11,422 bases of DNA, taken from the NCBI GenBank assembly GCA_002725475.1, contig PBPH01000086.1:1-11422 (forward strand). The letters are read 5' to 3'. The notes below the pieces were generated by a model that worked only from the letters and a program-made list of their open reading frames with translations, had not been told where the DNA came from and made no database searches. This stretch comes from Methanobacteriota archaeon (GTDB lineage: Archaea > Thermoplasmatota > Poseidoniia > Poseidoniales > Thalassarchaeaceae). The position numbers and the translations under genes are program-made. The first letter of the stretch is position 1; every line of letters begins with the position of its first letter. This document shows, piece by piece, positions 1 through 7,230 of the stretch.

Positions 1-1453
1 TACTTTCGACTTTTCTAAACCATGGGGATGAAAATGGATTTGTTTCGTCATCCTTCAAAATTGATTGCCTTAAATCTTGATTAAGATATTCTGGATGAAT
101 AGAATGGATTGCTGTAGCTTCTTGAATCATACCATCGAGCCAAACTGTAACGGGTTCGCACTCGCCAGAATTAAACAATTGATCTATTGCAATCATTAAC
201 TCCTGACTTCTACCAATTGCAAACACGGGGCAAAATACCTTACCACCTCTTGAAAGGACCCTTTTAATCATATCATGCAGTTCCTGCGTGGCTTCTAAAC
301 GTGATGGCTGAAATGATTTATTGCCGCCGTAAGTCGATTCCATTACTAGAGTTTCAACCCTAGGAAATCTAACATTAGCAGCATCAAAAAGCCATGATTT
401 TTCATACTTGATGTCGCCGCTAAATACAACATTATGTAATCCATCTCCAATGTGCATATGTGCAGATGATGAACCCAGAATATGTCCTGCATTGTAAAGT
501 GTCATCTTGATGTCTGGGGCAATATCAGTTGTTTGATTCCATTCTACATCAACAACATGTAACATCATCTGTTGAACATCCTCAAGGGTGTAAGGCGGCC
601 TCCTACCCTCCGATTGGGAGACCTTGATGTAATCTAGTTGTAGTAATACCATCAAATCCCTAGTTGGTGGAGTACAATATACAGGTCCTCGATATCCATA
701 CTTGAATAATACTGGGAGCATCCCGATGTGATCCAAATGCGCATGAGTAATAACCACGGCATCAATTTTTTCGGGAGGCAACAATTCTGGAGCTGAGAAA
801 TATGGCATGGCTTCTTCTTCTTTACCAGGTTTTGCTCCACAATCAATTACAACTCTGCTCTCATTAGTTGTAATCAGATGCATAGCCCTACCTACTTCAC
901 CATAAGAGCCCAATGCGGTAAGTCTGACCCATGAAGAACCTGGTCTCTTTGGACGGTAAATATTAGTACCGAATCTCCTGAGTGATTTTTTCCTAGCATC
1001 GGCGTTTGAAATTCTATAACGCCTTATATCGACAGCTGTCGAACTATCCATTCTTGAAGCCCTAATTATCTTTACTTGCCAACCAATTTTATCCCTAACT
1101 TCCTTTAGATTGACTCCTCTTTTTCCGACACCTATTGCTGGATCTTTACACTCAATTGTACATTCACCTATTGCTCTATCAAACCAAACATTTAGGATTA
1201 ATGATTCTGAAGGAATTATTTCATTGATGATTTCTCTAGCATCTTCCTCATCCATCAAAATTGATTCGTCTGGCCTGATAATAATTCTCCTCTTAACAGT
1301 CTTAGCCATATCACCAACAAGTGCATTGCTAAATGATTCAGGTTCCTTGGTAATTATAGCAATACTAGCAGCCTCTAAATCAATTTCAAAATCCACCCCT
1401 GAAGGAATCATTTTGCTTATCTTATCTTTTATTTCTTTGAAGGTTAGTCTCAT
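1..1453 (-). CDS. aCPSF1/FttA-type KH and beta-CASP metallo-beta-lactamase ribonuclease (C-terminus cut off by window edge)
   Basis: Archaeal homologue of eukaryotic CPSF73. In characterised archaea this zinc-dependent endo-/5'-exoribonuclease (aCPSF1, also FttA) cleaves nascent RNA at U-rich sites and terminates transcription. I translated 484 residues from the ATG at 1453, which is preceded by GAGGTG with 5-nt spacing. The N-terminal region (about 1-150) has tandem KH-like domains with a GKRG loop at 110-113. The metallo-beta-lactamase core follows: an EVGR segment at 186-189, the metal motif HAHLDH at 237-242, a further ligand His324 in NAGHILGSS, and Asp347 in SGDIKY. The beta-CASP part shows motif A (ESTYGG, 372-377) and motif B (FAIGRSQE, 411-418). 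The family is usually about 635-640 residues, so roughly 150 residues, including the last histidine ligands, lie beyond position 1. It follows psmB by 89 bases and is probably co-transcribed with it. Family assignment is firm; function is from family knowledge. Confidence 0.95.
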   Translation of the reverse strand, partial: MRLTFKEIKDKISKMIPSGVDFEIDLEAASIAIITKEPESFSNALVGDMAKTVKRRIIIRPDESILMDEEDAREIINEIIPSESLILNVWFDRAIGECTIECKDPAIGVGKRGVNLKEVRDKIGWQVKIIRASRMDSSTAVDIRRYRISNADARKKSLRRFGTNIYRPKRPGSSWVRLTALGSYGEVGRAMHLITTNESRVVIDCGAKPGKEEEAMPYFSAPELLPPEKIDAVVITHAHLDHIGMLPVLFKYGYRGPVYCTPPTRDLMVLLQLDYIKVSQSEGRRPPYTLEDVQQMMLHVVDVEWNQTTDIAPDIKMTLYNAGHILGSSSAHMHIGDGLHNVVFSGDIKYEKSWLFDAANVRFPRVETLVMESTYGGNKSFQPSRLEATQELHDMIKRVLSRGGKVFCPVFAIGRSQELMIAIDQLFNSGECEPVTVWLDGMIQEATAIHSIHPEYLNQDLRQSILKDDETNPFSSPWFRKVES

Positions 1454-1532
1454 TTCGACACCTCATATACATTTAACATCCCGCAAATAACCGCCTCCAT
1501 CAATAGAGGGAAAATGGCATTTTTCTGCCGGG

Positions 1533-1540
1533 AATATAAT
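1533..1540 (-). promoter_or_regulatory. possible TATA box for the aCPSF1 gene
   Basis: On the minus strand the 89-base gap between psmB and the aCPSF1 gene begins with ATTATATT, just after the psmB stop codon. A start site about 25 bases downstream would give a leader of some 55 nt containing the GAGGTG ribosome site. It could supply aCPSF1 independently of psmB. This is a weak call because AT-rich boxes are common in this genome. Confidence 0.25.
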
Positions 1541-1542
1541 TT

Positions 1543-2169
1543 TCAAAGTGAGTTTAACAACTTTTGAACTTCTGAATCGGTAAGAAGTCTGAAGCCACCA
1601 TCTCTAGTGATTACGCACAAATCCATACCATTACCAGATGCAGCATCTCTCTGTGCAGATGCTGAAAGTGCTTTCGCTGCAACTTTGAGTGCCTGATTCT
1701 GATTCATTCCATCCTTATACTGGTCTTCCAAAACACCGTACATATATGGGGAACCTGAACCTGTCGCGCAGTAAGTATCAGCAATTGAACCGCCTGCAGA
1801 ATCAATAGAATATACGTGACCGCCATCTTGGTCTACTCCTGCAATAAGCAACTGAACCCAATAAGGTCTGCCACCGAGAATATTTGCTGTCAATGTAGCA
1901 GCGGCTTCAACTTTCATTTCCCCGCCTCTCTTCATCTCGAAAATTGCTATTTCTGCTGCTAAAACTCTAGAAAGTACTTGTGCATGACCAACCAATCCGG
2001 CAGTTGTCAAAGCAATATTGTTAGAGATTGAGAACAATTTCTGAACATTTTTATTTGCAACAAAATGACCCATGGTTGCACGGTGATCGGCACCTACAAC
2101 TACCCCCCCATCAAAACAAATGCCAAGGGTGCTAGTCCCAGTCTTCATCGCTTCCATCTCTGCACTCAT
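1543..2169 (-). CDS. psmB: 20S proteasome beta subunit
   Basis: Catalytic beta subunit of the archaeal 20S proteasome, an N-terminal threonine protease. The 208-residue precursor has a short propeptide (MSAEMEAMKTG, 11 residues), and self-cleavage after Gly11 exposes Thr12 as catalytic Thr1 (TSTLGI). In mature numbering Asp17, Arg19 and Lys33 are present. The GSGSP segment supplies the Ser129 equivalent, and RDAASG supplies Asp166 and Ser169, completing the family's catalytic environment. The open frame extends 20 codons further upstream, but I chose the ATG at 2169 because GGAGGG lies 6 nt before it and the longer version would add an unlikely basic leader. Length and motifs match archaeal PsmB throughout. 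The gene is first in a pair with the aCPSF1 gene, a neighbourhood also known from other euryarchaea such as Methanothermobacter. No alpha subunit gene is in the window. Confidence 0.97.
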   Translation of the reverse strand: MSAEMEAMKTGTSTLGICFDGGVVVGADHRATMGHFVANKNVQKLFSISNNIALTTAGLVGHAQVLSRVLAAEIAIFEMKRGGEMKVEAAATLTANILGGRPYWVQLLIAGVDQDGGHVYSIDSAGGSIADTYCATGSGSPYMYGVLEDQYKDGMNQNQALKVAAKALSASAQRDAASGNGMDLCVITRDGGFRLLTDSEVQKLLNSL

Positions 2170-2175
2170 AACACA

Positions 2176-2181
2176 CCCTCC
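2176..2181 (-). promoter_or_regulatory. strong Shine-Dalgarno site that fixes the psmB start
   Basis: The minus strand reads GGAGGG (continuing TGTGTT) directly before the ATG at 2169, a good match to the anti-Shine-Dalgarno end of archaeal 16S rRNA with 6-nt spacing. It decides between this ATG and the in-frame alternative 20 codons upstream. Confidence 0.7.
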
Positions 2182-2356
2182 GGTTCGACGTCTTTGAACA
2201 TTCGCACAAAGCAGAACCCGCTTCGGCAAATATTCGAGATGTTAATCCCTTATGAACCCGACGAAAATGGATATTAAAAAAATAGGAGAAAATCAAGTTT
2301 CAAGAGTAATCTGATGCAATTGGTTAATTGGGGTCATCACTGCCGCCATTTAGAAG

Positions 2357-2776
2357 ATGAGTACTGATGAAGTCAAGGGGCCTCGCTGGATTGATATCCC
2401 AAGCATTGATGCTGATGAAATGCCCAGACCAGAACCAGGGCAATTATATCATGACCTAGGCTCACTTTATCCTGATGCACCAGTTAGGCGTTCTGAGGAT
2501 GAATTGATTATCAGAAGAGCTGTTTTACACGACGTCACTGGACTTGAAGTGCTTCTAAACTGGGCATCTGATGGAGAAATTGCAATTGTTGAGTTGGGGA
2601 ATATTCTTGATAGAGGATTTGAATTTGAAACTGCAATAGAACAAATTTCAAATTTCATAGTTGGAGACATGGGTGGTTCATTGGTACAACTTGGTGAAGA
2701 CCGGCTGTTGTTATTACCTCCCGGAGTATCTGGTGTTGCTGGACTTGAAAAAGAAGCCTTTGAAGGCCACTCTTGA
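2357..2776 (+). CDS. sepF: archaeal SepF-like cell division protein (FtsZ membrane anchor family)
   Basis: Protein of 139 residues whose C-terminal two thirds (about 50-124) match the SepF/DUF552 fold. The diagnostic stretches are the alternating strand around RRAVLHDVTGLE, the GEIAIVELGNILDR segment (73-86) and the terminal GEDRLLLLPPGV (113-124). In archaea SepF dimerises, binds the FtsZ1 C-terminus and tethers the division ring to the membrane through an N-terminal amphipathic helix. Here the first 50 residues are acidic and proline-rich (several D/E, PRPEPG) and show no amphipathic helix. A TAG stop in frame two codons upstream of the ATG excludes an N-terminal extension, so membrane attachment must differ or the start must lie elsewhere. 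The gene is followed after 9 nt by zpr1, whose ribosome site overlaps the sepF stop. Family confidence is high; the membrane-anchor role is inferred from relatives. Confidence 0.88.
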   Translation: MSTDEVKGPRWIDIPSIDADEMPRPEPGQLYHDLGSLYPDAPVRRSEDELIIRRAVLHDVTGLEVLLNWASDGEIAIVELGNILDRGFEFETAIEQISNFIVGDMGGSLVQLGEDRLLLLPPGVSGVAGLEKEAFEGHS

Positions 2777-2785
2777 GGTGGAATA

Positions 2786-3418
2786 ATGGAAACTGATCTC
2801 GATTTACCTTGCCCCTCTTGTGATGAAAATGGGACTCTAAAAATGCTGTCATTATCTTCGGAAATTCCTTATTTTGGAGAACATACACAAATCACTATTA
2901 GTTGTAAAAAATGCGGTATGAGGCAGACTGATTTCATACCTGCTGATGAAAGGGGGGCGCTTTCATACCGGCTTTCTATAGAAAAATTAGAGCACCTAAA
3001 CGCTCGTGTTGTAAGGGGCCCATCAGGAACACTGAGGATTCCTGAATTGGATCTCGAGGCATCCCCAGGAAACCAAGCCACCGGTTATGTTACAAATATT
3101 GAAGGAGCAATTACTAGATTCATTGATATTGTTAGAATGATGATGAGGCAATTAGCTTCAGATATTGATTCTGATGATAATGTGGAAGATGCTGACATTA
3201 GATTGGAATTATTGATGCAACTTGAAATTGCTTTAATTGCACTTAAAAATGGAGAATTATTTGGGGAACTTTCATTGGAAATTCTAGATCCAAAGGGTCA
3301 CAGTATCATAGCACATGAGGATGCAGTAAAAAGAGAATTGAGTGAAGATGAAATTAATAATTTAGATGTTGGACCAAAATCGATAATCATGTCTTCGGAT
3401 GAATTGAATAATGAGTGA
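2786..3418 (+). CDS. ZPR1-type zinc-finger protein
   Basis: Protein of 210 residues with a ZPR1 domain. A four-cysteine zinc ribbon (C9-x2-C12 and C40-x2-C43, 27 residues apart) is followed by the family's beta-rich part with IPELDLEASPG (85-95) and VTNIEGAI (102-109), corresponding to the usual IPEL...PG and TVEG signatures. In eukaryotes ZPR1 binds eEF1A and assists its biogenesis; archaeal members are single-domain and uncharacterised, so a chaperone or translation-linked role is only inferred. The middle (about 115-150) is acidic, and the tail after 160 is variable and charged. GAGGTG (2775-2780) overlaps the sepF stop codon with 5-nt spacing to the ATG, so the two genes are clearly translated from one message. 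The 3' end lies 7 bases from the convergent TrpRS gene. Confidence 0.88.
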   Translation: METDLDLPCPSCDENGTLKMLSLSSEIPYFGEHTQITISCKKCGMRQTDFIPADERGALSYRLSIEKLEHLNARVVRGPSGTLRIPELDLEASPGNQATGYVTNIEGAITRFIDIVRMMMRQLASDIDSDDNVEDADIRLELLMQLEIALIALKNGELFGELSLEILDPKGHSIIAHEDAVKRELSEDEINNLDVGPKSIIMSSDELNNE

Positions 3419-3425
3419 TTCAATT

Positions 3426-4808
3426 TCACCTTGCATCATTTGCTAGGAAATCATTCACTAAATGAGATGTTTGATCCCTCATTTCATTAATGTGATTAAG
3501 GTAATCTGATGCCTTATCAACACATATCTGCTTCATTTGCCCAGTAAGTATTTCCCCACACCTATACCCTTTTTCCAATTCAGAAAGTGCTTTGTCGTCT
3601 GACTCAAAGAAATATTTTAGATATTGGAAAGCAACATCAATATCAGGATCCCCTCCCAATCTACGATGCTCTTCTAAAGTAGGTTGGCCGCCAGAGAAAG
3701 ATGATTTCACTTTCTTCTCCATGGAATTAACATCTTCAGTTAGGAAAATAGTTGTTTCAGGGCTACTACTTGACATCTTGTCGCCAGTCATACCCATCGC
3801 GAATTGGTGATATGTACTAGAAGGTTGGAGGAGCCCAAGGCCACCCATTCCCCTCTCCAATCGAAGTAAATCGGGGCGTATCAAGTCTCTATCGTGAAGT
3901 GTTGCACCAGGTATTTCGATTGAACCATGTTTGGGGTTTGGAAGAACATCACTGAAACCATGATTTTTAAGAATTGACAATAATTTTTCGAAAACTAAAT
4001 TCCTTTTTTCTCTGTTAATCCTACCATCGGCACCAATCCCAAGTGCAGCTGAATTTTCGTCTTGTATCGAAAGTCCGATGACTAGGCCACCAGACTTTCT
4101 TTTATTCACATTGAACCAATTTGTTTTCGAAGCAATCCCCCTAGTAAGTCTAAGATGTGGATCTTGATCTACCCCTACAGGAACTACTATTGGTCTAAGG
4201 CCACCAAAATCCTCCAACTGCGGATGGATGATATCCCCTGCTTGAACTAGGGGGGCTTGAACGTGACCTAGGTTTGTGCCGCCTTCAAATCCATAGATTG
4301 CTTCCAATTCAGTCAGGTTTGTTCTTTTCCCTAGCATGAATCCCAATCTTTGTACTACCGGCCTAGAAGACTGGAAATATACCTCAGTATTTTCGACATC
4401 TAAACCTAGTGCTGCATAATTTGCAATGTATTCCTCAATAGCCACTCTTCGGCATTCATCTAGTGGCACCCCACGTGTGGCCAATGCCTCTAAATCCGCA
4501 ACAGCAATGGTCACATCAGCACCTTGGTCTTGGAACCACTTAACCTGATCAATTACCATTTTGTGCCCAAGGTGCATTCTTCCTGAAGGCATCAATCCAG
4601 TCAATACGCCAAAGGGCTTGTTGCTTGAATGAGCACCCAATACTAGATTGAGGTCCCTGTGTGCAAAAATAATACCTCGCCGATGTAACATATGTGGATT
4701 TGGCAATTGTGAATAATCTATCGATTCCAAACCAAATTGCTTGATAATTCTATCATAATCAGTAGACTGTTGCGAGGACCATGGGTCAATCGAAATACCG
4801 TCCCCCAT
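3426..4808 (-). CDS. trpS: tryptophanyl-tRNA synthetase, archaeal/eukaryotic type
   Basis: Class I synthetase charging tRNA-Trp. Numbered from the ATG at 4808 (460 residues), the N-terminus has the archaeal TrpRS opening (DPW, then DYDRIIKQFG, 17-26). The nucleotide motif PSGRMHLGH (74-82) carries the HIGH equivalent HLGH. GVDQDPHLRLTR follows at 212-223, and the second signature is KMSSS at 344-348. The C-terminal part (SFSGGQPT, EEHRRLGG, FQYLKYFF) fits TrpRS anticodon-binding regions. About 100 residues (roughly 230-330) separate the DQDP block from KMSSS, much longer than in compact TrpRS; haloarchaeal and Methanosarcina enzymes carry a comparable insertion. A TTG at 4820 is an in-frame alternative start adding four residues; the ATG has GGGGGA 4 nt upstream. 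A perfect inverted repeat lies upstream. Specificity for Trp over Tyr rests on overall similarity and is quite secure. Confidence 0.93.
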   Translation of the reverse strand: MGDGISIDPWSSQQSTDYDRIIKQFGLESIDYSQLPNPHMLHRRGIIFAHRDLNLVLGAHSSNKPFGVLTGLMPSGRMHLGHKMVIDQVKWFQDQGADVTIAVADLEALATRGVPLDECRRVAIEEYIANYAALGLDVENTEVYFQSSRPVVQRLGFMLGKRTNLTELEAIYGFEGGTNLGHVQAPLVQAGDIIHPQLEDFGGLRPIVVPVGVDQDPHLRLTRGIASKTNWFNVNKRKSGGLVIGLSIQDENSAALGIGADGRINREKRNLVFEKLLSILKNHGFSDVLPNPKHGSIEIPGATLHDRDLIRPDLLRLERGMGGLGLLQPSSTYHQFAMGMTGDKMSSSSPETTIFLTEDVNSMEKKVKSSFSGGQPTLEEHRRLGGDPDIDVAFQYLKYFFESDDKALSELEKGYRCGEILTGQMKQICVDKASDYLNHINEMRDQTSHLVNDFLANDAR

Positions 4809-4832
4809 ATTGTCCCCCAAACTCTCTCGTAT

Positions 4833-4851
4833 GCATTCATCGCATGAATGC
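4833..4851. repeat. perfect 8-bp inverted repeat upstream of trpS (hairpin or operator candidate)
   Basis: GCATTCAT, a CGC spacer, then ATGAATGC form a perfect dyad in the 111-base divergent gap between trpS and the oxidoreductase gene, 24 bases before the trpS ATG. In RNA it would be an 8-bp stem with a 3-nt loop in the trpS leader, if transcription starts upstream of it. As DNA it resembles a dimeric helix-turn-helix operator. It does not overlap the proposed box of the divergent gene (4892-4897). The symmetry is seen directly; a regulatory role is inferred. Confidence 0.5.
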
Positions 4852-4891
4852 TACGGCTGTAAATCACAGAAGATGCTGATTGTTTAAACCC

Positions 4892-4897
4892 AATATA
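4892..4897 (+). promoter_or_regulatory. TATA-like box for a leaderless transcript
   Basis: AATATA is centred about 25 bases upstream of the ATG at 4920, the spacing expected between an archaeal TATA box and the transcription start. No Shine-Dalgarno-like sequence precedes that ATG (GTAGCAAAC), so transcription probably begins at or next to the start codon. An AT palindrome, GTTTAAAC (4882-4889), sits just upstream and could serve trpS on the other strand. Confidence 0.45.
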
Positions 4898-4919
4898 CCC
4901 CCCACCCCTCGTAGCAAAC

Positions 4920-6002
4920 ATGGCAAGGATATTCGCATTTGGTGCTGGTTTAGTTGGATCTTACATCTGTGATCATTTAGGTAAGCAAGGCCACGATGTA
5001 ACTGCTATTGCTCTAGAACACTCAAATGTGCCATTAATCGAAGAAGTGCGAAAGAATTTACAATTTGAAATATTAGAAGTAGATGCGTTCAGTTTCTTAA
5101 AGTCTAACAATCTCAATGATTATGATTTGATTTTAAACCTGTTACCTGGAAGAATTGGCGACTCTATAAGAGAAGATTTGATTTCTAGTGGGATTAATGT
5201 TTGTGACCTTGCTTTTTCAGATAAATCTCCTAATTGGCTATATGAATTGGCAGAAAGTAAGGGCTCTAATATGCTTCATGATTGTGGGATTGCACCTGGA
5301 TTATCGAATATGGTGGTAGCATCTGAACAGATAGGGAAACCGAAATTAAATTCTGTAAGAATTAGGGTTGGAGGTAATCCTATTGCGCGTGATAATGAAT
5401 GGAGCTATTGTGCACCTTTCTCTCCAACTGATGTAATTGAAGAGTATTCTAGACCTGCTAGAATTAGGAGAAATGGAATTGAATTGGAAGTACCAGCTAT
5501 CTCTGATAGACACTTTCTATTAGCAGGGAAGTATGGTGAAATGGAAGCATTTCTAACTGATGGTTTGAGGAGTTTGCTAGAAAATAAAGAAATAACATCC
5601 CATTCCCTTTCAGAATACACTATTAGATGGCCTGGGCATATTGATAAATTTATCAAATTAAGTGAAATGGGACAAATAGATGAGCAATCCCTAGTCGAAG
5701 AATGGGGATACAGGGTTGATAGAATAGAATTCACTTACATGGATATCACTATTGAAAAAATGGATGGTTCAAAGATAATATGGACTTTTGACATACCGGG
5801 AATTGACGTAGAAAGGGGACGGTTTTGGCCTTCTATGGCTGTAGCTACTGGAATTCCTTTTCTAGTCGGATGTGAAGCATTACTAAATGGAGAAATAATT
5901 GGAATTAAATCTCCAGATGAATATTACTCTGATATAGATAAAATTGTCAAAAGATTGGAAGAGGCTGGTTCAACAATCATTAGAGAGGAAATAAATAATT
6001 GA
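4920..6002 (+). CDS. saccharopine dehydrogenase-like NAD(P)-dependent oxidoreductase
   Basis: Protein of 360 residues with an N-terminal Rossmann fold: strand RIFAFGAG leading to the glycine motif GAGLVG (8-13), with Glu33 near the end of the second strand, where an acidic residue usually favours NAD. The segment LLPGRIGDSIRE (74-85) and the strongly conserved DCGIAPGLSN (121-130) are typical of saccharopine dehydrogenase and lysine 6-dehydrogenase-like proteins, as is RWPGH. The reaction would be oxidation or reduction at an amino-acid-derived secondary amine, but the substrate cannot be read from the sequence. No other lysine pathway gene is nearby, so assignment to lysine biosynthesis or breakdown would be a guess. 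Initiation is probably leaderless. The TGA stop is immediately followed, without a spacer base, by the complement of the stop of the convergent orphan gene. Confidence 0.85.
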   Translation: MARIFAFGAGLVGSYICDHLGKQGHDVTAIALEHSNVPLIEEVRKNLQFEILEVDAFSFLKSNNLNDYDLILNLLPGRIGDSIREDLISSGINVCDLAFSDKSPNWLYELAESKGSNMLHDCGIAPGLSNMVVASEQIGKPKLNSVRIRVGGNPIARDNEWSYCAPFSPTDVIEEYSRPARIRRNGIELEVPAISDRHFLLAGKYGEMEAFLTDGLRSLLENKEITSHSLSEYTIRWPGHIDKFIKLSEMGQIDEQSLVEEWGYRVDRIEFTYMDITIEKMDGSKIIWTFDIPGIDVERGRFWPSMAVATGIPFLVGCEALLNGEIIGIKSPDEYYSDIDKIVKRLEEAGSTIIREEINN

Positions 6003-7175
6003 CTACTCCTCTCCAAATCTAACTCCATCTAGTGAATCGAAAACGGATACCATTTGTTGAGCCCTTCTATCGGTTTTTACCAAATAGATTATTGCAACCG
6101 GGGCCGCTAAAGCAAGGAATACCGCTATTGAAGGTAAAAACCAACTAAACCCATCTAACTCTCTTGGCTCAATCAACCATGTAAATCTCATAATTGAATC
6201 ATCCCACCTTCTTGACCAATCAAATAAGTCATTTGTGTGGTGACCAGCAACGGTAATTGAGAAATTATGGCCATTGAAATTTTCACAGGGTTCCTGAATT
6301 ACATCTGCGATTTCTGAACGATCAAAATTTACCCTAACTTGTTTATTTGGATATAATGTCAAAAATAGTGTATTTCCCTCTTGCCTCCAACCTTCTTTTA
6401 AATGGGGTTCATTAGATTCTAATTCATTAATAAAATTAAATTCATCTTCAACAGACACTACATTAGCCCCTAAAGATTTGAATGATGATGTCACTGGTAC
6501 TAACCAAGACTCTGTGTCTTCATTATTGAACTCGACATCCCAATATCCTAAATCGTTATCAATTACGCTAAAATTTCCATAAATAGACCTGTATGAATAA
6601 TGCTCACCCCAAGTAGTAAACCATGCATTTGTAGATTCTATAGACTCTATTAATTCTGTTTCAGGCCTAACAATTACATCGTGGTCACGTGCCATCCAAA
6701 AGAAATTGACTAAATCTGAACCACTTTCTAAAGCATCATCGAATTGTTGCTTGGAACCAATATTCTTCTCTAATGATCCCCCATTGTAATTAATCACTGA
6801 AAGACCATGATGTGTATCAATTAATTCATCTTCATTAGAATCTATCAATAAGAAACCAGCGTCCCTAATTGAAGTGAAATATGTTTGATCATTTTTTCCC
6901 GAATCTACTCCGTATGAAATAGGTTCAGAACCCCACTTTGAAGCATTAATTCGATTAGTAAGATAATCCCTACAAGAATTGATCTCGGTGTTATTTGAAG
7001 ACGAATCATGAACAGGCATCCCGTGACAACCGAATTCATCCCCTAGTGACAAGCGCTCTGGGCCAATAATATTTGATAGCCAGGCATCTTCTTCCCACTC
7101 TGCAGAAACAGGAGTGGCAAGAGGGAAAATTAGCAACGATAGGAGAGCCACGGCAACAACTCTTCTTGCCATCAT
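6003..7175 (-). CDS. secreted, C-terminally membrane-anchored protein of unknown function
   Basis: I do not recognise this 390-residue protein. It opens with a clear Sec-type signal peptide: basic MMARR, a hydrophobic core to about residue 20, and a VSA site that predicts cleavage after Ala25. A single hydrophobic segment at about 343-366 is followed by KTDRR, giving an outside-facing body and a 24-residue cytoplasmic tail. The roughly 315-residue exterior is acidic and rich in Asn, Ser and Trp, with several N-x-S/T sequons (for example NNT near 61 and two NFS) and three cysteines (two at 50 and 68, which could pair). It has Asp/Asn-rich stretches such as DSNEDELIDTHHG that could bind calcium, but no domain I can name. 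Start ATG at 7175, with a second ATG next to it; the upstream site (GGGGTT) is weak. Probably a surface protein of this lineage. Confidence 0.8.
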   Translation of the reverse strand: MMARRVVAVALLSLLIFPLATPVSAEWEEDAWLSNIIGPERLSLGDEFGCHGMPVHDSSSNNTEINSCRDYLTNRINASKWGSEPISYGVDSGKNDQTYFTSIRDAGFLLIDSNEDELIDTHHGLSVINYNGGSLEKNIGSKQQFDDALESGSDLVNFFWMARDHDVIVRPETELIESIESTNAWFTTWGEHYSYRSIYGNFSVIDNDLGYWDVEFNNEDTESWLVPVTSSFKSLGANVVSVEDEFNFINELESNEPHLKEGWRQEGNTLFLTLYPNKQVRVNFDRSEIADVIQEPCENFNGHNFSITVAGHHTNDLFDWSRRWDDSIMRFTWLIEPRELDGFSWFLPSIAVFLALAAPVAIIYLVKTDRRAQQMVSVFDSLDGVRFGEE

Positions 7176-7222
7176 GTAACCCCGACTTGAGATTCAGTCA
7201 AGAATGGTACGGTTATCCATCT

Positions 7223-7230
7223 TTAATTAA
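7223..7230. promoter_or_regulatory. palindromic AT box TTAATTAA between divergent genes
   Basis: TTAATTAA is identical on both strands and is centred 39 bases before the plsC start (7265) and about 51 bases before the start of the orphan surface-protein gene (7175). With an archaeal TATA-to-start distance of roughly 25 bases it could drive short-leader transcripts in both directions. No better TATA candidate is evident in this 89-base gap. The call rests on position and composition only. Confidence 0.35.

Noticed and set aside
1110..1490. Plus-strand open frame of 126 codons rich in Ile, Leu and Ser
   Set aside because: It is the complement of the KH domains of aCPSF1. The apparent hydrophobicity comes from reading Asp/Glu/Asn codons backwards, not from a membrane protein.
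2065..2277. Plus-strand open frame of 70 codons over the psmB start
   Set aside because: It is antisense to well-conserved psmB codons, has no ribosome site and has a low-complexity, unstructured translation.
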